Shown: positions 37,931 to 50,204, counted from the first letter of the stretch. The stretch is 64,000 bases of DNA from Rutpela maculata (GCA_936432065.2 OW386285.2:183582301-183646300); one strand, 5' to 3'. A program made the numbers and translations. Notes: generated by a model from the sequence alone, not told the origin.

Positions 37931-40075
37931 TTAAGGTGTGGTCGGATTTAATGGGTCCGAAACAGCATCTCCCGGCCTTAGATCTGTTGTGACCTCGTTT
38001 TTTGAATTACATTTTAAGCATTTAGTTCTAATAACACCTTTCTGTCCACAAGTGAAACAGAAAATTGTTCTTTTCTTACGGCACTTGTTATAAGCGTGAC
38101 CCTGTATATCACAATTCCAACATTTTATAGACTTTACGGCCTCTATGGTTACGTTCAGATTTTCAGGCGAGCTTACAGGGTGTTTACTAGTGTCCGCAAC
38201 ACCTTCGGAACTATTAGTGTCGGCCATTTGCAAACCTTCTAATATTTCACTAATATGACCTTTCTGCGTGATACCACGAGTATTAGTTTTAGAGAAAGAC
38301 AAATCAGGCCCTATAAGGTTCGAAAAATTTCCACTAGACTCCTTAAAGTTACTGTTGCTTATTTTAACATCTTCTATTGTTTTACATAAATGTTTTAGCT
38401 CTGAAATATTGTAAGGATAACGCAAGGCTAAACGATCTTGAAAATACGGTCTTAAATTTTTTATGATGATTTTTAACTGGGTACTTTCATGAACAGGGTG
38501 GCTAAATCTCCTAAACAAATTTTCCATTACTGCGATAAAAATTAAAACTCTCTCCGATACGCCTTGTTTTCTGTCTCTAACCGCGTCCCACAATTCTCCC
38601 TCAAAATCACAGGGTAAAAATACTGATTTTAATTGATTTTCTAAATCTTGCCACGTATGGCAATTTGAACGAACTGACCTAAACAAAATTAATGCATCTC
38701 CTTCAAAGAATTCATGAGCAAAAGTTAATAAGTCGTTTTTACTAATTTTGTGGGACATTGAAAATTCTTCCACACGCTCTAAAAAGCTATGTAAAGTTTG
38801 GTTTCTACCGTCAAATTTTAATAAACTCCTATTAGCTTGCGAAAGTCTGAAGAAAGCTTTACTGTAATCAAGATTAGGGTGGTTATACGTTACGCCAGGT
38901 GCAGTATGCAACCCACTGTACCTAGTATCACTGGAAGGTAATGTATTTTCTGGCCTAGGAACATATAAATTACGATTGGTGGTACTTGAACTAACTATGG
39001 GCTCTCTAAGAGGTCCATGGTTAAACAATTGTGTCGAATGACGAGGTAGTGTTGAAAAATTGTCATTAGGTTGATTGATGTCATTGACATTATAGTACTG
39101 TTGATACAGGCCGAAATTTGTTCTAGGAACAGTTTCATGAAAATTGTTGTGACTGGGTATAGGTACATTATTATACACATTAGTAGAACTTACTTCAGGT
39201 ACACGAAAAGAGCTTGAAACTTGATAGGCCCCTGGGGCTACATTATTTGTAAACGGAGAACTTGTAGTGCAAAAATTTATATTTGACTGTGTGTTTAAAG
39301 TACTAGAATTTAAGTCGCGTTGTGAATTGCCAGTACTGACATTTGAATGATATAGTGAGTTTAACATATTTCCATTTGGGTTATTTGTTACGGTAAAATT
39401 ATGGACATTTAAATTGTTTTGTGAATTTAAATTATTGACATTTGGGTTATTTTGTGAAGTCGAATTGTTTACATTTAGATTACTGTATGAATTTAAATTA
39501 CTGAAATGCATAGTGGTTTGTGGGACAAAACTTGAGCTGGTAACGGAGAATTGGTGACTGGTCGAGGTTTGATTCGACATATTGGCCTGTGAAATTATTA
39601 CTGGTGAACTAACAGTTACCGCGGAAGGTAAAATGTTATCATTTGCTTGGTTAAACTCAATTAAATTTACTTCTGGTACATTACCAGATTTATTCTCTAG
39701 CAAATCCAAAAGCAACATAATCTTTGTGGTTAATTCAGTTTTAAAATCAGCTTCTGTCTGATACTCAGCTATTAAATAATCTACTCGATTTTTGACATGT
39801 AAAAGTTTACTTTTCAATCTTTTATAATCTGGATGACGTTTATCAAATGCAAACCTGTTTACCATACGTTCCAGCGTGTTGACCTTATCAATACAGATGA
39901 TTCTTTCCATCCCATTATCTAACGGAACCTTTGGATGAGACGTTAGTTGACACTTTTCGCTCTGTAGGTGTCCTCGTAAAATAGCTCTCTTGACGTCACA
40001 GTTTCCCTCGACATTCGTCCCTCGTATATAAAGTTCGAAGTTCAGCTCCTCTACTGACAGATAATTTGGCTCCAT
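37931..40075 (-). CDS. gag: Gag polyprotein with two zinc knuckles
   Basis: 714 residues. The N-terminal 150 are charged and helical. A long low-complexity Asn/Ser/Thr-rich linker follows (about 170-400), with repeated NNLNVNN-like units. The capsid-like domain is at about 410-560 (KAFFRLSQANRSLLKFDGR, then TFAHEFFEGDALILFRSVR, then ELWDAVRDRKQGVSERVLIFIAVMENLFRRF). The C-terminus has two CCHC-like knuckles, CWNCDIQGHAYNKC and CFTCGQKGVIRTKC, the second lacking the canonical His. It would assemble particles and bind the RNA. The start is the ATG at 40075, about 200 bases after the upstream LTR. An A-AAA-AAC slippery run near its end connects it to Pol. Intact. Confidence 0.93.
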   Translation of the reverse strand: MEPNYLSVEELNFELYIRGTNVEGNCDVKRAILRGHLQSEKCQLTSHPKVPLDNGMERIICIDKVNTLERMVNRFAFDKRHPDYKRLKSKLLHVKNRVDYLIAEYQTEADFKTELTTKIMLLLDLLENKSGNVPEVNLIEFNQANDNILPSAVTVSSPVIISQANMSNQTSTSHQFSVTSSSFVPQTTMHFSNLNSYSNLNVNNSTSQNNPNVNNLNSQNNLNVHNFTVTNNPNGNMLNSLYHSNVSTGNSQRDLNSSTLNTQSNINFCTTSSPFTNNVAPGAYQVSSSFRVPEVSSTNVYNNVPIPSHNNFHETVPRTNFGLYQQYYNVNDINQPNDNFSTLPRHSTQLFNHGPLREPIVSSSTTNRNLYVPRPENTLPSSDTRYSGLHTAPGVTYNHPNLDYSKAFFRLSQANRSLLKFDGRNQTLHSFLERVEEFSMSHKISKNDLLTFAHEFFEGDALILFRSVRSNCHTWQDLENQLKSVFLPCDFEGELWDAVRDRKQGVSERVLIFIAVMENLFRRFSHPVHESTQLKIIIKNLRPYFQDRLALRYPYNISELKHLCKTIEDVKISNSNFKESSGNFSNLIGPDLSFSKTNTRGITQKGHISEILEGLQMADTNSSEGVADTSKHPVSSPENLNVTIEAVKSIKCWNCDIQGHAYNKCRKKRTIFCFTCGQKGVIRTKCLKCNSKNEVTTDLRPGDAVSDPLNPTTP
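37997..38003 (-). promoter_or_regulatory. Minus-one ribosomal frameshift site (A AAA AAC)
   Basis: In the Gag frame the codons read TCA-AAA-AAC, giving the canonical X-XXY-YYZ heptamer. After a minus-one slip the frame is open through the Gag end into Pol. A pseudoknot or stem downstream was not worked out. Confidence 0.75.
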
Positions 40076-40258
40076 GACTGCTTACTATTTTATTCCTACA
40101 CTAGGGAAAACACGAATTAGTAACAAGAAACTAAAAAAGGTACATACACTAAAATTTTAAACAAGTTAAAAATTTTGAAAAGCAAGGAAAATAGAAAGGT
40201 AAAGACTCTTGAATTTTGTAAATTTAATGGACACTCTTGCCTCCAAATTTTACGAAAA

Positions 40259-40276
40259 CCTCGCGTTGAGGCGCCA
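40259..40276 (-). promoter_or_regulatory. Primer-binding site
   Basis: One base after the end of the upstream LTR, TGGCGCCTCAACGCGAGG on the minus strand begins TGG and fits priming by a tRNA 3' end (GGCGCCA). The exact tRNA cannot be named without matching. Confidence 0.7.
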
Positions 40277-40277
40277 C

Positions 40278-43117
40278 TGTAACGTGTTCTCCCTCATCGA
40301 AGGCTACATTGATATTTTTGTCTTTTTGCCCGGGAACAATCCACAAAACTCTAAGATGGTTGAGTTCTTAACTATGAAGTTTTACTATAAAATTAAATGG
40401 GATAAGCCCAAACTGACATCATCACTTACAATTTAATTTGTAGTATTTATTAGTCAAATTTATATTCCCTGGGTGACACAAAAACTAATTTGTTTGGACA
40501 CTAAAATTGCATAAACTCACCAAGGTAATAACCTGTTACCAAAACAAATTAGGCTCGGCTAGCCAGTTTTTGTAGGAGGCCTAGGGCCATGGGTAAGCGT
40601 AAGCAACGGTCCCAATAAGGCCAAGAGTGTTTAATGATGTAAAGAAAATTTAGAAAATTTGTAAGTTTGAAAAAAAATTTTGTCAAAAAAAATTTTTTTA
40701 TATTTTTTTTGTGTAACAATTTTCAGTTTTTTTTTTTTTGAAGGCAAAATTACAAGAGTTATTTTGGGCGCCAGTCTCTAAAGAAGAGACGGAAAAGGAA
40801 AGGTACGATACAGCAGACACCAGAGAAACACAAAAAATTTAAAATTTAACAATTTAATCACAACCAATCGTACGAAACGATCTAAAATTCGAGGGTTAGC
40901 AATTAATAACAACAGATGCCAACTTCGTGGCTTTGAATTATAGAAAATATTAGTTACAAAATTATTGTTAGGTTAGTATCCTTAACACTATTTTAGCATC
41001 CCGGCGACATTTAGTGATAAACAATTCCCTTATCCAAAAAAGACGACCTAGCTTAGTTGGTCAGTAATCAAAAAAAACCCCAGCAAAAGTTAGGCCAATT
41101 AGCTCTGAATAAAGACACCGGTGCCAAGGTTACGTTACAAAGTTTGAGGTTCAAATGATAATTTTCAATGCCTTGATTCACAAATGATGGCCAAAATTTA
41201 CATTTTATTACAAGTTCACGATACAGTCTCCCCAAGAAAATGGTAGTCAGTAAATTTAGTTAGGCAGAAGGCCAACAAATAACTAAATTTTGAGTAAAGT
41301 TTATGCAAGACAAGTCAAATATTTATAGTGAGCCGCTCACAAAGAAAGAGGGAAATAAGGACAAATCCCAACCAATAAACAAACGGAAATTAACTTCCTA
41401 CTACTATAAATACTGAATTTATCCCATCAACTTAGACTATTAAACATCTATTTCATTTTGACCTGGGAGAACTATGACTTGTTCAGCAAAAACAAAATCA
41501 AAACATTTATAGCAATTTACTCACTCAGTTAAGGGAAACTAAAACAAATCTCCCATTAAATTAACCACTGGAAACACATTTCCTAACACTATGTCACTAT
41601 GAATGTTGAACTTGCTTACTAGAACTTGATTATTGCAATTCTTGTGAAACTAACACGCAAAATTATAATAGAACGTAACCTCACCTCGCGGTCCAACTTT
41701 ACGGGAGCAACAGAAGTTATGTTACGAAATCTATCGTACTTAGGTAAAAACACTACTGAAAAATGACAACTTAGTAGAATGTTAATTAAACTTGTTTATC
41801 ACTAAAACACCATAAATCAATAAATAACCCCGTGACCCAAGGTAAATTTCTATCACTAAATATAACGTAGAAAACTAACCTAAAATTTAGCGACTATAAT
41901 TATAGAAGTATCCATAATAGGCAATATAAATAATTTAAAACTATAAAAGTTTGTACTACAGTACGCAACAAATACTCATGATAAAAGGTAAACAACAAAA
42001 ATCGATAAAGGTTAAAGCACAGCTGCACTTTAAAATACGACCACACGGTCAACACTTTTGATAAAACAATTTGTAATTGCACGAACCAAAGGTTTAAACA
42101 TTAAGAAAATATACGACTTAATCGTAAAATGGCTCTATTGTTTCAATAGCGATCTACTTACACTTTGTTTACTTAATTTAAATTTATATCCTGCTTATAG
42201 CAGACGTTGTGATAAAACAACTGTAAACTTTGTTAGAAGGGTGGTAAATGGCAAATAAAAAAACTAGACTTATCTTAGAAATAAGACGTTGATTGTTGTC
42301 TTATATCGAGGGATCCTCCTAATAAGAACGTGATGTCCCCTGGACGTCAGCGAAAAAATTGACACTTCTTCGTAGGTTAAGGAAGACGAAGATAGCACAT
42401 CACATGGGTTACCAATTCCGGCATGAAACTAAATTCCCCAGCTAACTTGATCTCGCTACTTGCCCTACCTCAGCGTCACTGCGTCACCAAGCATGGCTTC
42501 CAGACAAAAAAATTATGAAAATTTATTTCTTCCAAGATATGTAAATGTGTTCCTGTTATGACGTCGGAACCGTCCCAGTTTAGTTTAATTCCTATATAAA
42601 GCCTTCCATAACCATCTATTCCGCAGGGATTATGTCCGTTGTGATTTACGATTTAATACGTAGTTTTTTAAAATGGTGGTACCATGTGCTTTACATTGAC
42701 GTTAAATTAAAATTTTGAATTATGCATTAGGAATCGGAAATCGAAAATAGAATTCAATCAGTATCTAAAATAAAATACCCTGGTTAGGATTTAACTAATA
42801 TCATAATTAATCAACAATTAACTTACTTAGTTAATCCATTTAAGCGATTGCAACTTTAATTAGGCAGAGCGTTTGCCAAACATGTGCTCGTTAGACGCAC
42901 TTGAAACAAAAGAGGCTGGATTTTAAATCCATACCTGCGACAGTCGCTCGAATACGACGGTAATGCCTCACTAGACGGGAAACGCACTAATATCTGCGCG
43001 GTTGAAAAGAAGTTAACTTGATCAACGTTCTTAATATTAGAGGTCCCTGCGACTTGCTTCATACTATTGATGCTAATAAGTTAATTATGGCTGTAATGGC
43101 CGCTAGAGGTCATTACA
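40278..43117 (-). repeat. LTR (5' LTR in element orientation)
   Basis: 2840 bp; partner of 31368-34207. Boundaries follow from the terminal TGTAA/TTACA inverted ends and the GTAT duplication. Confidence 0.95.
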
Positions 43118-43121
43118 GTAT

Positions 43122-44535
43122 ATATTTTTAGATTACAAAACACATATTTTAGCAGATAATTCTAACTCAGTTTGATAAGTTGCAGAACACAATTTTATAA
43201 AACGTTGCCTGATTTCAACTTTCTTTGTGACATTGTTTAAGTTGACAAATCTGAAAACAACTGTTAGAGCTGTTCAGTGTGACTAACATCTGGAGTGCAA
43301 TCCAGAACAATAGAAACATATTTTGAGAAGTTTAAAGGTTTTTTACTAGTTATGATAAACCCATTTGTGTTTGATATTTATTGGTTGTTAAACCTCATTC
43401 TTACTTAATGTTATTCAAACAATGCAAGTGACAGTCAGCTTGGAATTCGTATACATTTGACAAATAAATAACGAAATAAAGGAAAAACATAAATTTAGAT
43501 AACCAAAACTAAACGCTTAAAAAATATAAAATCACTAATTCACTTTTGAAGATGAAATAATGGAATACTCAATAACTGTAAATGAACCCTTGTAATTCCG
43601 TATTTGCGCCGGCCTCTACCTAGACGAATTTTCAGAAAGAAAATAAAAAAGTCTTTCCTAGTAATCGTAAATGCGTTGAATCTGCAATAAAACTCAGTTC
43701 AAGAGATGCAGAAATTTTATTTCTGATGTGATTATTTTATTTATCCATTTAATTATTAGTAGGACTAGATTCGAATATATATGTTGATTTTAATGGGTAA
43801 AAGTTGCTATCGTGCGTGGCCGACTGCGAAAACCTATTTGATTCATATTTTGTACCAACACGTCACAATTCACGTTTAAAAAGTGCTACTGAAATTAAGT
43901 ACACAGTCAATATATATATTTGTTATCAATAAATCAGTTGGCAACGGCAGAGTGCAACTTTCATTCGATTGTAATACTCTTATTAAATACAAACAACCTT
44001 TTAAAGTAACATTGATATGTAATAGATATATATATCTACGTAAAGTTTGTTAAAACTTGAGAGACCCAGTGTATGTTAGAATTTCGACTTTTTATGCATC
44101 TTAGCATTTTTTGTGCTTAATTAAAATCCTTAGTAACATTTCGATCTAAAATTCTAATACAGCAGCTGAGTCTATATACAAGGTGATCATATCGTTCGTG
44201 TTTTTGGGAGTGTGAAGTGGGCTTGGTTTTGGGATTAAAAACCACAAAGGTGACAGGTCAATTTTTATTTTTTTCAGTTACATTCTCATTAAATTTGTGA
44301 ACAGTAAATAAACATAATTAAATTCGTAAACTAAATAAGAACTTATTTTGTTTAACCATTCTCTGTTTCTATTTTTTTTGAAATTTTTTTAATGTCTATT
44401 TTTAAATTTTTTTTAAATTATGAACAAGATAAGTTCTTATTTATTTTTTACTGCTCACAATTTTAATAGACTTCTCTGTTACATTGTCTTACAATTGAGT
44501 CCGCTTTGCGCTTCCAACTTCAACTTTCGTTTCGT
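43122..44535 (+). repeat. Right half of the split repeat, then diverged AT-rich repeat unit
   Basis: 43122-43440 continues the repeat of 9270-9600. From about 43900 a unit with GGCAACGGCAGAGTGCAACTT and a GAGAGACCCAGTGTATGTT block begins; diverged relatives lie at about 44980-45340 and 45435-45860. No gene. Confidence 0.55.
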
Positions 44536-44549
44536 AATAGTATTATTAA

Positions 44550-44930
44550 GGGGCGAGCGTAGAGGCGACTTCAATGTGAATATCAGTCGATATTCTATTG
44601 AAGCAACGTCGAGCGCGGTTAGTACTTGGATGGGCTCCCATCTTGGGAATACAGCGTTCTCGTCCCACCTTCTAGAGGCTTGTATATCAGTGTATACTCG
44701 GAAGTTACGTAATTTCAGACGAGGATTACGTAGTGGATATACCATCCTTCGGAGGGGATGTAAAGCAGGCGGTCCCTTTTCTATTAAATGTTAGGCAAGT
44801 AAAAGATCCCTACTCTTCTTAAGGGAAGAGGTTCGGCAAAATTTCCAGGTTGGGGGTAGCTCATCTCTTGGCATCGGTGATAGGCCCTGGTAGTGGAAAT
44901 AGGCCGACGTTAAACAGTTAAAAAAAAAAA
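44550..44930 (+). mobile_element. SINE with a 5S-rRNA-like head
   Basis: 381 bp, flanked by perfect 14-bp duplications (AATAGTATTATTAA at 44536-44549 and 44931-44944) and ending in an A-rich tail. 44601-44634 (AAGCAACGTCGAGCGCGGTT, then AGTACTTGGATGGG) matches the internal promoter and C-box region of insect 5S rRNA, followed by TTGGGAATAC. The tail half (GGTTGGGGGTAGCTCATCTC...) is not 5S and is probably the LINE-recognition part. Confidence 0.8.
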
Positions 44931-44944
44931 AATAGTATTATTAA

Positions 44945-45349
44945 AAATAACATTTTAGGATAAAACTGATATATCATCTAACTCACGTAATGTTCGCACG
45001 AACCTGTAAGACTCATTGTATATTGTAGTATAGATATCTTGTATACTTTTGCATTTTTTATGTTCTTAATTATAAACCTTTGGAAGACATTGCTCTAAAA
45101 TCATAATAAAACAAATTGTATAAAAGATGACACATATAATTCCTCTGTACGACGGATATGATCCAATTTAAATAGGAAGTATGTTATCGGGCTATTTTAT
45201 GTTCCAAATTCGAAAAAAAATTCGTGTACTCCATATATTTATTCGCATTCGGCAACACCCAACAACAACTTTCACTCATTTCAAAACAGTTTTATTAAAA
45301 ATACTTTAATGATATTTTAAGGTTTTTAAGGTGAGGTTTGATATGTCCT

Positions 45350-45440
<91 letters not shown>

Positions 45441-46362
45441 TTGTTCAAACCTGAGAGACACCCTGTGTATTGTGGTTTAGATGCCTTCATATTTTTGTTT
45501 GTTTAATGAAAAACCTTTTAATATTTTGCTCCAAAATTATAATAATAAAACATAGTTTTTACATGTAATAGATCAGAGTTTACACGCCTATGACGATCGC
45601 TGTGTATGTCGGATAAGATTCAATTTCAATAAAAACTATTCTACTGTGCTATTTTATACATGTTTACAATTTGAAATAAGAATTTTCCAACAGACAAGTC
45701 CAACAGACGTTATCATGTTTACTTAATAGATATTCGCAGTCGGCAACGCCTGTCTGCAACTTTGATTCATATCATAATAGTCTTTTTAATAATACTTAAA
45801 ATCCAATCATCGAAGTTCAAAAAGGCCGATTGGGGGAAATAATTCGTGTAGTTAAAAATCATAAATTGCAAACTTTTGTTTACACAGCACATTATTTTAT
45901 TTGCCCAAGATATTTTTAAATCATAATTTTAACAAATAAGATTATATTTCTATCAACCTTTTTTCTCTTCCTACCCATAAAATTTATGTACTAGTATCAT
46001 TTCTTGAAAAGTTCAGAAAGAAATAAATTCTGCATATTCTGAACTATTCATTTTCCCCTTATAGTACTAACGCAGGTATAGTCAGTACGGACACACCTCA
46101 AAAATGCTGGCAACACTGTATGAGGCAACTTGGAATTGCAACTCTCGTGCGGTAATATATATAACTGAGGTCTTTTCGCATTTGTAATATCTAAACATAT
46201 ATACAAAATTTTAAATTAAGAAATCACTTATTTTTTTTGAGAAACCTATTCCTGGGATTCCCCTTAGAGGATATATGTATAAATAGGTCAATTATTACCA
46301 CCAGAAAGAGGTGAGGTCAGGCCGCCCAGCCAACGACCCTGAGGTGACAACGTATTACTTAT

Positions 46363-46393
<31 letters not shown>

Positions 46394-47305
46394 CGTATTT
46401 ACTGGCATTAGGAAGCCCGAAATTGTATGTTTTCCAGTTGATAGGAAGCCCGTGACCAACTTACGCGGCCCGACTTCGGGCTTAGTAAAACTTACGTGTA
46501 TATTCAGCGATAAAATATAGTAAGGGTCATTGACAGTTTATCTCGCTTCTTAGGAGGGGTTATTGAAGTCATTGCGTACCTCTCCACATATAATTTCAGT
46601 TCAAATAAATTACAGTACAAGTAATTTAGCGTTTTTACTGATATTTAGAAGGGCCCGTTAAAGTCGTTGTGTCCCTCAAAAGATACAGTTTTAGTTCAAA
46701 GAAATTCCGCACTACGCCTACGAGAGCTGTATATACACTGTGGATGTAAGCCCGATTATCGGAAGCCCAGTATTTTAGTCGCACTATACGTGGCCCGTAA
46801 ACTTGACAACAGTGTATCTGATAAAGGAACTCAAGATCATGGTATAATATGATATTTGAGGAACTTGTATTGAAAGAAATCGAAGGTGCTCTTGAATTCG
46901 CTTTTATTAAAATCAAAGTGACATAATTAAATTAAAATTTTTTTAACTAATAATCAAATACAGTTATTTCATCTAATTCAAACAATTACAATTAAAGCTA
47001 AAATATTGAAAAGAAACATATTGGAAACAACAAAGCGCCAATTGTACTTTAAAAATCCATTTCAAATTTCCATCGGTGCCAGTGACACTTTCAACTACGG
47101 GATCAACAAATAAACGTCTACAGTTTCGCTACTTTTTTGTTCACTTGAAAAAATTGTGGAGAATAAAAGAAAAATAATTCAAATAGTAATCAAAGACATT
47201 TAATTATTTCTTCTGTTTGAAACAATTACAATACACTTGATCTAAATGAAAATAGTAAAAAGAAACACATTAGACGCATAGTACAGTATCTAGATGTTTT
47301 AACTT
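44945..47305. repeat. Diverged repeats and TA microsatellites
   Basis: Two relatives of the 43900 unit are followed or preceded by (TA)n at about 45353-45436 and (TA)n at 46364-46393. Around 46410-46800 the word AAGCCCG recurs several times. Open frames here (46311-46520, 46635-46916) have no family pattern. Confidence 0.45.
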
Positions 47306-47610
47306 CGAAATGTCATATTGAACAGATTTCGTTCATTTTTGGCAGTATAATAGTAAATGGTTCACAGAAAAGTTTCTATATTGTGCGGGGGCTTGCTAAT
47401 TTATAGGGGGTGGATGCCATCCCCTCTCAGGGGGTGGCACTTAAAAAAAATATATATATATATATTTATTGGAGCTGAAATAGAATCAAATTTTAAGAAG
47501 AAAAGGTTCTATGCAATTTTTCACATAAATTGATAGTTTTTAAGTTATAACGACTTCAAAATTACGATTTAAGCTTAAAAAAAAAGGTATTTCCAAACGG
47601 CTTCCGTCAA

Positions 47611-48473
47611 GTGACTCCCTTTACCGACTAGCAAATGTCTTGGATTTGAACCAATTATTTTATGTTACCATAGCTCATCAACAGAGAAAAACGCGATATG
47701 AAAATCCCATTATTCACCGACATTCTACGAGATATAAAATAGACGCAATTAAAATCCCTAAAATCTACAAAACAATAGGTCAGCGATGTTTCGCCTACCT
47801 TGGACCTAAGATTTACAATGCAATACCTCTCAATTTAAAGAAGATTAATGCATTAAACCTATTTAAAGTAAAACTAAAGCAGTGGCTTCTATCCAAGCCC
47901 CGCTCGTATGCACATAAAGAGATTGACATTAAAAATACTTATTATTTATAATGTGCGTGAATGTAGGTGTATGTTTATTTATGGGTGAATACATGCATAA
48001 ATCGTATATTTTGTATTTATTAATAAATAGACCAATTTGAATATAAATAGATGTAAGTAGATTAGTTTTCAACTTTAATTTTAATATAGTATTCTAATCG
48101 CAACTAGGTTGCAAATGTATGTATTTATATGTTGTACGATAAGTGTATATTGATTGTATTTAAATATTAAAAAAAAATGTATATATCGAAGCAGGTTGCC
48201 TGTTTCGATAATAGTGTGGACAGTAGTCCAATTCATCTGTGTCCAATAATAGGTAAAAAATTCAGATTGTGAAGCCCACGCACAGTACTTTGTATTTTTG
48301 TGGGAGCTCAAACTTTATTTGTTTACTATTCTATAGAGTGTGCCAACAAAATTCCATTAAGTGTTGTTCCTTGAATAAGAAGACATTGTAATTGTACAAG
48401 ATTTTATAGATATGTATACATATAGTAAATAAATGAATTATTATTATTATTAAAAAAAAAAAAAAAAAAAAAA
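47611..48473 (+). mobile_element. 5'-truncated LINE ending in poly(A)
   Basis: Contains the end of a reverse transcriptase frame and a 3' UTR ending AAATAAATGAATTATTATTATTATT and a run of about 23 A. Its boundaries are set by the uninterrupted partner arm of the fold-back element. Confidence 0.7.
47640..47951 (+). pseudogene. C-terminal end of a LINE ORF2 protein
   Basis: About 100 residues with the typical end of jockey/CR1-like ORF2. YENPIIHRHSTRYKI corresponds to the 'YxTRxxxxxxxP' motif, followed by QRCFAYLGPKIYNAIPLNLKKINALNLFKVKLKQWLL. This region lies beyond the reverse transcriptase thumb. The catalytic part is absent through 5' truncation, so it codes for nothing useful. The first residue given by the open frame is not an ATG. 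The family-level call (non-LTR retrotransposon) is secure; the clade is not. Confidence 0.7.
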
Positions 48474-49307
48474 GTATCTCGAAAAGTATTACTTTTTCGA
48501 AAAAATGTTACATACCAATTACTTTTTAGTATTAGTTTTATTGAAAAAGGGTACAGACCAAAAATAAAGCTCATAAACTTGAATTTTGCTTGTTTATTTA
48601 TTTACATAGCTTTAATAGTTTCGGAGATATGAAAGTTTACAAATGGCGTCCGAACGTTTATAAGACGAAAAATGCAGTTTAAATGTTAAATATCTCAGAA
48701 ATTGTGATACCTACGTCACTCATGCTAAGAAATGAAATTAAAGACAATTAATTGCGCTTTCAAATTATTTTTTTCTCGTTCCTGTAGCATAAGAAGTAAA
48801 GAAGTTATGACGGAAAAATGTGCGTATTTATATTTTTTTACATAAAAAAGGTCGCCATTTTGTTACTCTAATTAGCCAGTAATTTAAAAAAATTATCTCA
48901 AATACTGTTTTTCGTTAAGATATAGCATTAGCTAGATGCTCAATTTCTTTTGCTCATTTAAAGCACTTGCTTTTAAAAAAAATGCATTTTGAACTTTAAA
49001 GATAATTTCGAAATATTTGGATACCAAATATAAACTTAAATATCTCCGAAATTATTAATCCTACATCAATAAACAAAAAATATAGTTAATTCCCAGTTTG
49101 TACTTTCTCTAATTGGTCTGTAATATTTTTTCGATAAAGTAATACTTTTCGAGATACTTGACGAAAGCAGTTTGGAAATACCTTTTTTTAAGCTAAAATC
49201 GCAATTTTGAAGTCGTCATAACTTAAAAACTATCAATTTATGTGAAAAATTTAATAGAATCTTTTCTTCTTAAAATTCTACTTCAGCTCCAATAAATATA
49301 TATCATT

Positions 49308-50204
49308 AATTTGTGTTTTGAACAAGGAATATTTCCTGACTGTCTAAAAATATCTAAAGAAAGCCTATCTTTAAAAAAGGTAATGTGGATCAAGTCAACA
49401 ATCACAGACCAATATCAATTATTCCAATTCTATCTAAATTGCTTGAATTAGCTTTTAACGTAAGGCTAATACTGTATTTGGAAAATAAAAACTTACTAAA
49501 TCCCAGTCAATATGGTTACCGTAAAAGTACTTCTACTATTAAAGCATTAACCGATATGATTGTATTTATAACAGATGCACTTGAAGATGGACATATGGTA
49601 GCTGCTTCTTTCTTGGATTTGTCTAAAGCTTTTGATTGTGTGTCTCCTGACATATTATTAATAAAATTAGAGAGTCTCGGTATAAGAGGATCTGCACTTT
49701 CTTTCATTAAAAGCTATATGTTAGACAGACGTCAGTGTGTTAGCAGTAATGGTGAAATCTCTTCCTTAAAGTCCCTCAAGTTTGGCGTTCCTCGGGGGTC
49801 GATATTAGGACCAACGTTATTTATTGTTTATATCAACGACATATCAGATCGCATCTCTAGAGTAAAATTATTGTTTATGCTGATGGTAGTACTCTTCTTT
49901 CAGCCCATAATAATATGGATAATCTCACTAATATGTCAGCAGATGCACAACAAGCCGAGCAATACTTTTCTAATGTAAAACTAAGTCTAAACACTCAAAA
50001 AACGCAAAATTTAATATTTCATCTAAACACACGAATTCATATTGACAGTAATAATCCAGTTAAGTGCTTAGGTGTTACTTTAGATAGCAAAATGACATGG
50101 GAAAGCCACATAAATTGCATGTCCAGAAAATTGTCCAGTAGAATATATTTGCTGAAAAAACTTAAAAATCAAATCGATCAAAATATTATCTTGACCAGTG
50201 GCGG
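49308..50204 (+). pseudogene. LINE reverse transcriptase fragment with frameshift
   Basis: 49385-49978 reads NHRPISIIPILSKLLE, SQYGYRKSTST, AASFLDLSKAFDCVSPDIL (catalytic Asp of motif A) and FGVPRGSILGPTLFIVYINDI, all classic non-LTR reverse transcriptase motifs. At the FADD position the frame breaks (LLFMLMVVLFF), and the protein continues in another phase from about 49915 (AEQYFSNVKLSLNTQKTQNLIF ... CLGVTLDSKMTWESHIN). The copy is truncated at both ends: at 49308 it abuts the fold-back arm, and at about 50204 it stops at another repeat beginning AGTGGCGGCTGGTGA. Inactive. It resembles, but is not identical to, the LINE at 9655. Confidence 0.8.

Larger units (their letters stand above)
31368..43117 (-). 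mobile_element. Full-length Ty3/Gypsy LTR retrotransposon, recently inserted
   Basis: 11750 bp, flanked by a GTAT duplication (31364-31367 and 43118-43121). LTRs of 2840 bp begin and end TGTAA/TTACA-like. Intact Gag and Pol on the minus strand, in the order protease-RT-RNase H-integrase, place it in Ty3/Gypsy. No env-like frame lies between Pol and the downstream LTR. Only two LTR differences are visible (31371/40281 and 31380/40290). Confidence 0.95.
47310..49307. repeat. Fold-back element split by a LINE
   Basis: 47448-47610 (TTATTGGAGCTGAA ... GGTATTTCCAAACGGC) is the reverse complement of 49155-49305. The arms continue at 48474-48530 and 49115-49150 (GTATCTCGAAAAGTATTACTTT). Outer sequence 47310-47405 recurs inverted at 50748-50845. 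The LINE at 47611-48473 sits exactly between ...CGTCAAG and TATCTCG of the left arm. Confidence 0.7.

Noticed and set aside
44601..44670. Functional 5S rRNA gene
   Set aside because: Only the internal promoter half matches; the rest is unrelated and the unit has a poly(A) tail and target duplication, so it is a SINE.
44420..44794. 124-codon frame over the SINE
   Set aside because: The region is explained by a 5S-headed SINE; the frame crosses the SINE boundary and has no family features.
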